Below are positions 23,857 through 30,956 of a stretch of 35,009 nucleotides of DNA, piece by piece. The notes beneath the pieces were generated by a model. It was not told the origin of the DNA, did not search any database, and worked only from the letters and a program-made list of their open reading frames with translations. The stretch's first letter is position 1. Every line of letters starts with the position of its first letter. The stretch covers positions 1-35,009 of the forward strand of contig CAMNGW010000008.1 in NCBI GenBank assembly GCA_946538615.1. Direction: 5' to 3'. Origin of the DNA: an uncultured Clostridia bacterium (lineage in GTDB: Bacteria > Bacillota > Clostridia > Christensenellales > Aristaeellaceae). A program made the position numbers and the translations under genes.

Positions 23857-25260
23857 TTATTCCCCGCCGTTTTCCTGGCGCCGCACGCCCTCTTCCTTCC
23901 TGATCCAGCTCAGCGTCTGGCGCAGCTGGTCATCCTTGCTGATTCCGGCCAGGCGCATTTTATGCGCATAGGCCAGCGCCTCGCTGAACAGGCTGCTGGG
24001 CCGGACGCCGGCCTGGATGAGGTCTCTTCCCATCACATAGGGCTGGGCCATTCTTTCCTTGTACATGGCAAGCATCTCCTGCAGACACTTCCCGATTTCT
24101 TCATAAGCTGTTACCCTCGCGGACCGGTCCACCTGGCCGCCCACACGGCCCAGGTCATCCGCCCTGGCCAGCAGGAGCAGGTCCTCAGGGCATGTTGAGC
24201 TGTCGAACATTTTCATAAAAGATTTGGTGCTTGCATGTTCACGGACTTCCATGTTGGGCCTCATATGCAGTCTGGTCATATTCAGCACATAGCCCTTGAG
24301 CTTGGCCTCGGTCGTGATCCTGCTGAGGAAATTCTCTGCGAGCGGCACACCCGTATTTTCGTGCCCATAGGCATGGACCTCATCATCTTTTTCATCTGTC
24401 GTGACGGCCTTGCCGAAATCATGGCACAGGGCCGAGAGCATAAAATACAGCGGCTCCCGTGCCTGGCCCCTCAGCCTGGCCGCTTCATCCAGCACCTGCA
24501 TTGTATGGGTCCACACGTCCCCCTCCGGATGGTACCGTTCGCTCTGGGGAACCCTGATGAGCTTTTCAACTTCCGGGAACCATACAGACAGCTGCTTCAT
24601 CTCCCTGAGCACTTCGAAAAAGACAGAGGGTTTTTCTGCCTTCAGCAGGGCCTTGGTCAGCTCCATCATGATCCGTTCCCCGGCCAGGGCAGCGACATCC
24701 ATGGAAGAGGACAGTGCGACTGTCTCTTCAGCAACAGAAAAGCCGAAACGTGCCGCGAACTGGGCCGCGCGGAACACCCTCAGAGGGTCTTCAGCGAAGC
24801 TCTGCTGATTCACATGGCGAATCCGGCCGCGGGCCATGTCTTCCTTTCCTCCGAAGAAATCCAGTATTTCACCGGTCAGAACATCCTGCATCAGGGCATT
24901 CATTGTGAAATCCCTCCGGCTGGCGGCTTTCTCCTCGCCCAGGAAAGGATCGACATACACTTCAAAATCCTTGTGGCCCCTGCCCGTTGCAATTTCTGAG
25001 CGCGGCATGGCAATGTCCAGGTCATAATGGCGAAGCCCCATGATGCCGAAACTGACGCCCATCGTCAGGCGCTCCCCGAGTGTGTCCAGAATCCCTTCAA
25101 GACAGGATACAGAGACCCCGTGTACCTCAATATCGATATCCTTATTCTCCCGCCCGAGGAGCTGGTCCCGGACATAGCCGCCCACATAGTAGGTCCGCCC
25201 GCCTGCCTGACTGACCTTATAAGCGACCCTGCGGGCCATTTCTGTATTCTTATCTTCCAT
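23857..25260 (-). CDS. cca: CCA tRNA nucleotidyltransferase with HD domain
   Basis: 467 residues. The class II nucleotidyltransferase head has YYVGGYVRDQLLG, the metal-binding DIDIEVHG pair and RRDFTMNAL. The ATP/CTP-selecting neck follows with EDPLRVFRAAQFAARFGF. An HD phosphohydrolase-type domain follows (CHDFGKA, near residue 280). The enzyme adds or repairs the 3' CCA end of tRNAs, and the HD part may give phosphatase activity as in E. coli Cca. The HD-containing type is known among Bacillota. GTG 25272 is in frame, but GGGGTGAT seven bases before ATG 25260 fits that start better. No neighbour shares its function. Confidence 0.9.
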   Translation of the reverse strand: MEDKNTEMARRVAYKVSQAGGRTYYVGGYVRDQLLGRENKDIDIEVHGVSVSCLEGILDTLGERLTMGVSFGIMGLRHYDLDIAMPRSEIATGRGHKDFEVYVDPFLGEEKAASRRDFTMNALMQDVLTGEILDFFGGKEDMARGRIRHVNQQSFAEDPLRVFRAAQFAARFGFSVAEETVALSSSMDVAALAGERIMMELTKALLKAEKPSVFFEVLREMKQLSVWFPEVEKLIRVPQSERYHPEGDVWTHTMQVLDEAARLRGQAREPLYFMLSALCHDFGKAVTTDEKDDEVHAYGHENTGVPLAENFLSRITTEAKLKGYVLNMTRLHMRPNMEVREHASTKSFMKMFDSSTCPEDLLLLARADDLGRVGGQVDRSARVTAYEEIGKCLQEMLAMYKERMAQPYVMGRDLIQAGVRPSSLFSEALAYAHKMRLAGISKDDQLRQTLSWIRKEEGVRRQENGGE

Positions 25261-25384
25261 CGTTATGATCACCCCATCAGAACATGTTTTTTGTCTGTCC
25301 TTAAGGCGTTCCAGCGCATGTCCCCGCAGGAACGCCGTGTCTTCCGCACTTCCTGTACGCGCACTCCGCTCAAGGACCGCCCGT

Positions 25385-25445
25385 CCTGGGCATTGTAGAC
25401 TGGATTGGCTTGTTTGGCAACCTCCTGCCGGTCCCTGTTATGCCC
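25385..25445 (+). pseudogene. Possible remnant of a small multidrug export protein (DUF-type, Sm_multidrug_ex)
   Basis: One plus-strand frame reads VLGIVDWIGLFGNLLPVPVM. The GNLLPVP piece is the most conserved motif of the Sm_multidrug_ex family (usually GNLLPVPFIL). Nothing family-like follows, there is no start, and the sequence upstream in the frame is weak. It is either a short relic or a chance match. Confidence 0.25.
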
Positions 25446-25657
25446 GAGGCGCCCTGCCTGTCGCGGGTCCTTTCCGTTCCTCCCGCCTGCCCTCTGATCC
25501 TATACCTCATCTTACCCTTCTTCACGGAAAAAAAGCTGCGGGGGCCGGGAACCCGCTGCAGGCAAAGCATAAGCTTGTCTCAGAGAATATCCGTGGAAAC
25601 GTACCTGTACATGTTTCAGAGCGAAACAAAAACAGAAGAAATGTTACACAATGACGC

Positions 25658-25685
25658 GTGACATCTATTGTGATATCATTATAAT
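25658..25685 (+). promoter_or_regulatory. Sigma-A promoter for the secreted 686-residue protein
   Basis: GTGACA (25658-25663), 16 bases, then a perfect TATAAT (25680-25685). The start of transcription is expected near 25692, which leaves a 165-nt leader before the ATG at 25858. Confidence 0.7.
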
Positions 25686-25691
25686 CAACTT

Positions 25692-25857
25692 GGCGGTCCG
25701 ATACCTTACAGCATATCTGGCAGCGCCATAAAGCGGGACCCACGGCAAGACATGCAATGCAGATGCGCGTCGGGTCAGGTGCGTACCGTTCCAATGGAAG
25801 TTCCTCTCCGCTGGAACATACAGGGTCCCGCAAAAAAGAAAAACAGGGAGGCACAGT
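25692..25857 (+). promoter_or_regulatory. Long structured 5' leader (possible cis-regulatory RNA)
   Basis: The leader can form TGGCG (25691-25695) with CGCCA (25724-25728). A long-range perfect 9-bp stem pairs GCGGGACCC (25733-25741) with GGGTCCCGC (25823-25831). Within it GTTCCA (25788-25793) pairs with TGGAAC (25812-25817). The closing stem ends 26 bases before the ATG and just upstream of the GGGAGG ribosome site, and there is no U-tract, so control would act on translation or RNA stability. I do not recognise a known riboswitch class. Confidence 0.4.
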
Positions 25858-27918
25858 ATGAAAAAAAAAGGAATTCTTCTTTGTCTGGTTCTGCTCATAT
25901 GTCTCGCATTATCTGTTTCCTTAGCCGAGACAAAAGAGTTCACCAGAGGAAAACAGCTTGAGCTTTTCAATGAGAACGGTGTGAAGGCTTATCTGACAGG
26001 CGAAGTGTCAGATGACGGTTTTGGTGCTCTGATGCTCAAGGCAGTAATTGAAAACAATACAGACCACGGCATCGGGGTCAGCTATACAGGCACCGGGAAC
26101 GGCTGGAACATCTCCACTTCCTATTTTGGCGACGGCGGAGAGAACATCAATGCCCATGCCAAGGCAAAAACATACCTGCGGCTGGACTACGAGGCACTTG
26201 ATATCAAACGCTTCTCAGATCTTGAGAGCATCGAGGTGACGTTTGCTGTTGAAGAGCCCTCGGACTTCCTGAGTATCGGAAAAACAGCCACATACTTCAC
26301 TGTCGGGCCCATGACCATCTCCTTCGGAGGCGGCGGTGAACCGGTCCGGGAGCTGACCTATTACGAAGAAAGCCCGAGTCTTCCTGTGCCCACCAGCTAT
26401 TCAGATGTCACCGAGAGCGGCTCCGGCTCCAGCCGGGTGAATGGGAAACTGACAAGTATCCGTTACACCTACAGGCCCATGAGCATGGCTGACACAGCCA
26501 AACAGATGATGGAGGATTACAGGGAAGGACTGAAAGCGGCAGGATACGCCGTATCCGGCACGGGCAATTCCTTCACCGTTTCGGTCGGCGGCAAAAAACT
26601 GGCCACGGTCACCCTGTCCGGCAACACGTTCCAGATGGAGATCGCCCCGGGCAACGAAAAGCTGAAGACAACCCCTTCTTCACAGAATGTGGCTTCTGTT
26701 GCCCCGGCTGCGAAAACATACAAAATCGGGGACACGCTTAAGGCCGGAGATATCACCATGACGCTGGAGAAGTCCGGCTCTGCAGACAAAATCAACTCCT
26801 ATCTCGACAAGCAGCCTTCCACCTGGAGATATCTCGAGGCACAGTCCGGCAATACCCTGTTCTTTATCCGCGGACAGTTCACCAATAATGGCAGCCGGAG
26901 CGTCGATATCGAGCGTCTGTACCTTGAAGCGTCCTTTGACGGCGGATCATCCATCTATGACGGTCAGGCATGTGCCCTGAGGACAGACGGACAGACATTT
27001 GACAATGATGTCTCATCCAAGAGCAAGGCAGCCTATTATGTTTTCTTTGAGGTGCCCAAATCCGTCGCGTCAAACTATAAAAAATGCACTGTCAGAATTG
27101 GCGTGACCAATGATTTTGGCATAAAGATCCGCAAGAATGACGGCTACAACTTTGATCTTTGCGATTACGTCTTTGATGTGGAACTGGAAAAAGGGAGCCG
27201 TTCCATCGCTGTGGGCGTTTCCTCGAATAAGTCAACACCGGCGAGCACCGCTAAACCCTCCGGCCAAACGACAACGGTTTCCACATCAGCCGTCGTCGCA
27301 TCCACAAAAAAGTCATCTTCGTCCTCCGACGATGCAGGTTCCTCCCCCATCACGTTCCAGAACATTCCGTGGGGATCCAGTCCGGAACAGACGAGAAAAG
27401 GTATTGCGAGTGCCAAACTGATCAAATCGGCAGGCTCCATGTCCAGATGGGACGGGGGCACCCAGTCTATGCTCTTCAATCCCGAGGTGGGATTTACACT
27501 TTCCCAGTATTATACAAAAGTGATCTGTGAAGATTACGTCCTCAGCCAGAAGATCACCGGAAAGATCGCCGGATATTCCATAGGCACGATTTCAGCATGC
27601 TACGCCTATGAGGTGAAAAATGGAAAACTGAATAAGCGTTCCCCAAAGCTCATATCTGTTTTTGTGGAACTTGAAACCCCCGATGAAGATGCAGCCATGG
27701 AAGACCTTGAAAAGAAGCTGACAAAACTCTATGGAAAACCCAAAAAAACCAGGAACCTGACCTATATCTTCCAGGGGGCTGATGACACGGCTGTCGTGCT
27801 GATGAATTTCTTCTCTCCCTCTCTTCTGTACGCCAAAACAGACAACCTTGAACTGGTTCAGGGCATGTACGATGAACTGGGCTATACCATTGACAGCGAT
27901 GATATGAGCGGATTATAA
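25858..27918 (+). CDS. Secreted protein of unknown function
   Basis: 686 residues with a signal peptide (MKKKG, hydrophobic core, cleavage near SLA at 23). The N-terminal part is beta-rich (ELFNENGVKAYLTGEV). The middle (about 280-450) has YKIGDTLKAGDITMTLEKSG and a later strand set like the Ig-fold DUF4352-type domains of Bacillota. A Ser/Thr/Lys-rich linker (about 453-497) leads to a C-terminal domain (about 498-686) that opens with FQNIPWGSSPEQTRKGI and has an LEKKLTKLYGKPK helix. No catalytic motif, membrane anchor or sorting signal is visible. GGGAGG six bases before the ATG supports the start. I cannot name the family as a whole; an extracellular binding or assembly role is only a guess from the fold-like modules. 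It is transcribed alone and ends before the terminator at 28095. Confidence 0.75.
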   Translation: MKKKGILLCLVLLICLALSVSLAETKEFTRGKQLELFNENGVKAYLTGEVSDDGFGALMLKAVIENNTDHGIGVSYTGTGNGWNISTSYFGDGGENINAHAKAKTYLRLDYEALDIKRFSDLESIEVTFAVEEPSDFLSIGKTATYFTVGPMTISFGGGGEPVRELTYYEESPSLPVPTSYSDVTESGSGSSRVNGKLTSIRYTYRPMSMADTAKQMMEDYREGLKAAGYAVSGTGNSFTVSVGGKKLATVTLSGNTFQMEIAPGNEKLKTTPSSQNVASVAPAAKTYKIGDTLKAGDITMTLEKSGSADKINSYLDKQPSTWRYLEAQSGNTLFFIRGQFTNNGSRSVDIERLYLEASFDGGSSIYDGQACALRTDGQTFDNDVSSKSKAAYYVFFEVPKSVASNYKKCTVRIGVTNDFGIKIRKNDGYNFDLCDYVFDVELEKGSRSIAVGVSSNKSTPASTAKPSGQTTTVSTSAVVASTKKSSSSSDDAGSSPITFQNIPWGSSPEQTRKGIASAKLIKSAGSMSRWDGGTQSMLFNPEVGFTLSQYYTKVICEDYVLSQKITGKIAGYSIGTISACYAYEVKNGKLNKRSPKLISVFVELETPDEDAAMEDLEKKLTKLYGKPKKTRNLTYIFQGADDTAVVLMNFFSPSLLYAKTDNLELVQGMYDELGYTIDSDDMSGL

Positions 27919-28074
27919 GGCGCAGCCGGACCATTGCGTGCATACCTCCTCTTTTCCATCTGATCAGGGAGAGTGCAGCCCTGACGCGGGTCCCCAGGAT
28001 TTCCTGTCTCTGACAGGTCAATCCATGACGGACGCGTTTTGGAAGGGCAGATTTGCCAGCTGAGATAAAGCAGG

Positions 28075-28131
28075 GCTCCGCATTCCGGCTCACCCACCCC
28101 CTCTGTCCTGAGGGGGTGCTTTTTTGCCCGG
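28075..28131 (+). repeat. Terminator-bearing dispersed repeat, copy 2
   Basis: Partner of the element at 1589-1646. The leading 17 bases (ending GGCTC) differ at two positions, and the same order of C-rich arm, loop, G-rich arm, T-run and CCCGG follows. It lies about 157 bases after a plus-strand stop codon, similar to the 96 bases in copy 1. Confidence 0.5.
28095..28125 (+). terminator. Rho-independent terminator after the secreted 686-residue protein
   Basis: CACCCCCTC (28095-28103), loop TGTCCT, GAGGGGGTG (28110-28118): a perfect 9-bp stem followed by C and six T. Confidence 0.85.
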
Positions 28132-28196
28132 AAGGGCAGAAAAAAAGTTCCAGGGACCTCTCCCCGGGCCATTTTCAGCGCTGGTCCGCTCTTGTG

Positions 28197-28225
28197 AAAA
28201 AGCATCCGGCACGTGCCCTAGCCGG
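28197..28225 (-). terminator. Weak candidate terminator of the Pel-type operon
   Basis: On the minus strand CCGGC (28225-28221), a 10-base loop, GCCGG (28210-28206), then ATGC and five T (28201-28197), about 28 bases after the last stop codon. The stem is only 5 bp and the U-tract is four bases away, so it may not be efficient. A GGCACGTGCC palindrome overlaps it. Confidence 0.4.
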
Positions 28226-28252
28226 CCAGGCATCTGCAGCTTCCATGGTACA

Positions 28253-29542
28253 TTATGGGAAAAGAACGTGCCATCCTTTCTCTTCAGGCACATCCATAGC
28301 CAGACGGATGGACGGAAGGCCATTCATAGGATCCAGGATGCCTATATCAATGCTTTCCCATGCAAGCCCGTCCAGGTCCACACTGGCATGGACCATCGTG
28401 CCGGGGAGGACCCCGCTGAGCGCTGCAGGGACCGGAATGACATGCTGTTCCTCGCCTGTCCGGACCCGGACCATGACCGGCCAGTCATAATAAAAAGGTG
28501 CGATCCCGTCATTGGTAAAAGTCAAAGAGAGCCGGGACCCTGTCACACTGGCCGCGGCCACACGCAGGCGGTACCCTGTGTTTTCCAGGATCCGGTCCAG
28601 CTTTCCCTGCAGTTCCCGGTCCTGTACCTCTGAAAAGCTGTTGGGCCCGATCCATGAGGTATGGCTCAGCCTGAACAGCCTCATGCACAGGTCCGCCGAA
28701 TCCTGCAGGAGCTGCGGCGGCGGGACAGCTGTTGTCAGCTCGCCGCCCACAGGCGCCGTCTTCCATGCGTCAGGCGCCGGCACCAGTCCTTTCTCTTCAT
28801 CCTCATAGCTGCCCCCGTTCCCGATCCAGTCCAGCCAGATGAGCGTTTCCTCAAGGCTGCCGGAGGCATCATTAAACAGGCCGAGGCCGTAGGCTGAGAC
28901 CTCCTGAAAAGGCCGCCTCATCAGCAGATGGGTATGGGGGAAGGCTTCTGCATACGCCCTGACATAGCTTGTCCGCACATCCTGGGGCGGCATTTTCCCT
29001 GCCCTCTCATGGATGTGCCATTCGCCCCAGTGTCCCAGCGACCCAATCTCAATAAAAGAAACAAAGGGGTCATTGTCGTAGCGTTCGCCCAGACGCTTCA
29101 CAAGCTCGCTGTGGTGCGCAATCAGGACCGGATCGCTGTAGTCAGGGCAGTAGCCTGCCCCGTACGGGCACTCATAGTATGCACCAGCCGTCCGCTCCAT
29201 CAGCCACTGCGGCAGGTCGCTGTGCTTCTTTTTCCCCGGAAGGTCGAGCGTGAGCCGCAGGATGATATGCTTGCTTTGTTCTTTCCACCAGGAAAAATGG
29301 CAGGCTTCTTCGACTATTTCAAACGCGTAGGCCCCTTCTTCCGGTTCCAGATCGCGCCAGGTGATATTGGCATAGACAAGCGTAAACGGCTGAGGGTGCG
29401 CTGATACGTCCTCCGCCCAGCAGACATTGCCCGTCAGTGGGTTGACTATGCACCCGGAGAGGGGGGCGTATTCTTTGAAAAGGGTTTCTGCCCTGCCCGC
29501 TGTCATGGCAAGCAGCATCAGCATGAGTAAGATCCTTTTCAT
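28253..29542 (-). CDS. Secreted DUF4832 glycosidase-like protein
   Basis: 429 residues. A signal peptide (MKRILLMLMLLAMTAG) is followed by a TIM-barrel-like region: YANITWRDLEPEEGAYAF, ILRLTLDLPGKKK, FVSFIEIGSLGHWGEWH (near 163-176) and an RRPF segment, which fit DUF4832. The glutamates in FIEIG and GEWH are good candidates for catalytic residues of a glycoside hydrolase. A beta-sandwich C-terminus follows (about 325-429). It is the last gene of the Pel-type operon, and its start overlaps the preceding stop by one base. Inference: it trims or modifies the polymer outside the membrane, the role PelA has in Gram-negative Pel systems. No activity is shown by sequence alone. Confidence 0.75.
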   Translation of the reverse strand: MKRILLMLMLLAMTAGRAETLFKEYAPLSGCIVNPLTGNVCWAEDVSAHPQPFTLVYANITWRDLEPEEGAYAFEIVEEACHFSWWKEQSKHIILRLTLDLPGKKKHSDLPQWLMERTAGAYYECPYGAGYCPDYSDPVLIAHHSELVKRLGERYDNDPFVSFIEIGSLGHWGEWHIHERAGKMPPQDVRTSYVRAYAEAFPHTHLLMRRPFQEVSAYGLGLFNDASGSLEETLIWLDWIGNGGSYEDEEKGLVPAPDAWKTAPVGGELTTAVPPPQLLQDSADLCMRLFRLSHTSWIGPNSFSEVQDRELQGKLDRILENTGYRLRVAAASVTGSRLSLTFTNDGIAPFYYDWPVMVRVRTGEEQHVIPVPAALSGVLPGTMVHASVDLDGLAWESIDIGILDPMNGLPSIRLAMDVPEEKGWHVLFP

Positions 29543-30237
29543 CAGTCAATATAGTCCCCGCTGTACTGTACCAGCGTCAGGTCATGGATCTGGTCATCGG
29601 CGCGCAGTGCGTCCACAAAGCGCATATCATTCTTTCTGACGCGGACCTCGATGGCCATCTCCACATCCTGCTTGCGCAGGGTTTTTGATTTGATTTTATA
29701 GGGATGGGTACCTATGGCGCGGCGGACCTTTTCTTCAATGCCCTCCCCCGTATAATGCACAAGGAGGATGTACAGCTCGTCCCTTCTTCCGCGCGCATGC
29801 GACAGGATCAGCAGGACGATGGTCATCACCACGAACACAAACAGGGCGATCAGGAACATGCCTGCCCCTGTCGCGATTCCGGAGGCCACCGCCCAGAACA
29901 GGTACAGAAGGTCCATGGGGTCCTTGACCGCGGTGCGGTACCTCACAATGCTCAGCGCGCCGACCATGCCAAGGGAAAGCACCGTGTTGGACTGTATGGT
30001 GACAATGATCGCGCACGTGAGGATAGTCATGCCCAGAATGGACACGGCAAAACTTCGGCTGTACACCACACCGGCATAGGTTTTCCGGTAAAGGACATAC
30101 AGCAGCGTCCCGATGACGACGGACAGCAGGATATAGATCATGGCCCTCATCAGGGCAGAGGAATTCAGCCCCTGCATGAGTCCGCCTGTCTCCAGAAAGG
30201 ATTTTTTGAAAATATCCGAAAAGTTCAACGTTTCCAT
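29542..30237 (-). CDS. DUF4956 membrane protein
   Basis: 231 residues with four probable membrane helices in the N-terminal two-thirds (about 28-52, 61-85, 110-128, 129-147) and a soluble C-terminal domain that ends RKNDMRFVDALRADDQIHDLTLVQYSGDYID. The segment GALSIVRYRTAVKDPMDLLYLFWAVASGI is the mark of DUF4956. Its biochemical role is unknown. The family regularly sits next to VTC-domain and CotH genes, which is the case here. The start lies inside the preceding VTC gene (13-base overlap) and the stop overlaps the next start by one base, so production is coupled. Confidence 0.85.
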   Translation of the reverse strand: METLNFSDIFKKSFLETGGLMQGLNSSALMRAMIYILLSVVIGTLLYVLYRKTYAGVVYSRSFAVSILGMTILTCAIIVTIQSNTVLSLGMVGALSIVRYRTAVKDPMDLLYLFWAVASGIATGAGMFLIALFVFVVMTIVLLILSHARGRRDELYILLVHYTGEGIEEKVRRAIGTHPYKIKSKTLRKQDVEMAIEVRVRKNDMRFVDALRADDQIHDLTLVQYSGDYID

Positions 30238-30956
30238 TGGAGTCCCTCCACTCTGTTATAGGGAAATTCGCGCACGGCGGCATCACAGCACAGGACGTAC
30301 TTGGAAGCCGCTGTCAGTTCAGCGCTGCGCGGCGGCAGAATGCTCCGCACCTGCCTGGGCAGGAACTGGGTAAACTTGACCTCCATGATCATCTGGTCCC
30401 CCCTGAGCGTTTCCGCCGTGGGCAGCGCCGGATCAAACAGGTCGAACGTGCCCATGCCCGCACGGACATGCTTGTCAAAGGTAATGCGGACATCGCCCGC
30501 ATCCAGCACAAACGGCTCCCGGTCATAATCCACGATCACCCTCGGACGCATCACGCGTGAGACACATTCAAAGTAAAACTCCTTAAGGAGCTGCGCCCCC
30601 TCGAGGAGACACGCATATCTCCCTTCGAGGACACTTTCCACCTGCTGCCTTGTCATCTCAGCGCTCTGCTTCCAGATATACGGGCCATACTTGTTTTTCC
30701 TCTCAAGGAGGATGCGGCTGTCAGAGCAGTTGTATACCCGGATCCGGTACTTGTGTCTTGTCAGGACGCCTTCGTCCTTTTCTTCGTAGGCGGTGTTCCA
30801 GTAGTCGTCAAAATACAGGCTCCGGATCATGTATTCCCCGTTTTCCCCGGCGTGGGCATCGCGTTTCACGCCCACCGGGAGCCTCGAGCGTAGCATGGCG
30901 TAGTCCGGCAGATTGATCAGGTACTTCAGCTCGTGCCTCCATCTCTGGCCTTTCAT
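30225..30956 (-). CDS. VTC-domain polyphosphate polymerase-like protein
   Basis: 243 residues forming one VTC (tunnel-fold) domain. Conserved basic and acidic tunnel residues are present in order: RHELKY (7-12), RSLYFDD (45-51), HKYRIRVY (68-75), LLERKNKYG (83-91), then VIVDYDRE, ITFD, MEVKF and SKY near the end. In yeast Vtc4 these positions bind ATP, metal and the growing polyphosphate chain, so polymerase activity is plausible. There is no membrane helix; it may dock on the DUF4956 protein, whose gene it overlaps by 13 bases. It overlaps the CotH gene by four bases (ATGA). Whether it makes polyphosphate or uses the fold otherwise in polysaccharide synthesis is open. Confidence 0.88.
   Translation of the reverse strand: MKGQRWRHELKYLINLPDYAMLRSRLPVGVKRDAHAGENGEYMIRSLYFDDYWNTAYEEKDEGVLTRHKYRIRVYNCSDSRILLERKNKYGPYIWKQSAEMTRQQVESVLEGRYACLLEGAQLLKEFYFECVSRVMRPRVIVDYDREPFVLDAGDVRITFDKHVRAGMGTFDLFDPALPTAETLRGDQMIMEVKFTQFLPRQVRSILPPRSAELTAASKYVLCCDAAVREFPYNRVEGLQWKR

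Larger units (their letters stand above)
25261..25857. other. 597-bp region with a decayed fragment, a promoter and a structured leader
   Basis: The left part (25273-25600) holds no intact gene; one frame around 25385-25445 resembles a piece of a small multidrug export protein. A good promoter at 25658-25685 and a 165-nt leader (25692-25857) precede the next gene. The rest shows nothing I can name. Confidence 0.5.
27919..28252. other. 334-bp region between convergent genes with several hairpins
   Basis: It contains TCAGGG and CCCTGA arms near 27965-27985, a CCTGTC-TCT-GACAGG hairpin near 28003-28018, the terminator repeat copy 2 (28075-28131) and a weak minus-strand hairpin (28197-28225). 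No gene is apparent. The long 3' part of the upstream transcript is thus rich in structure. Confidence 0.5.
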
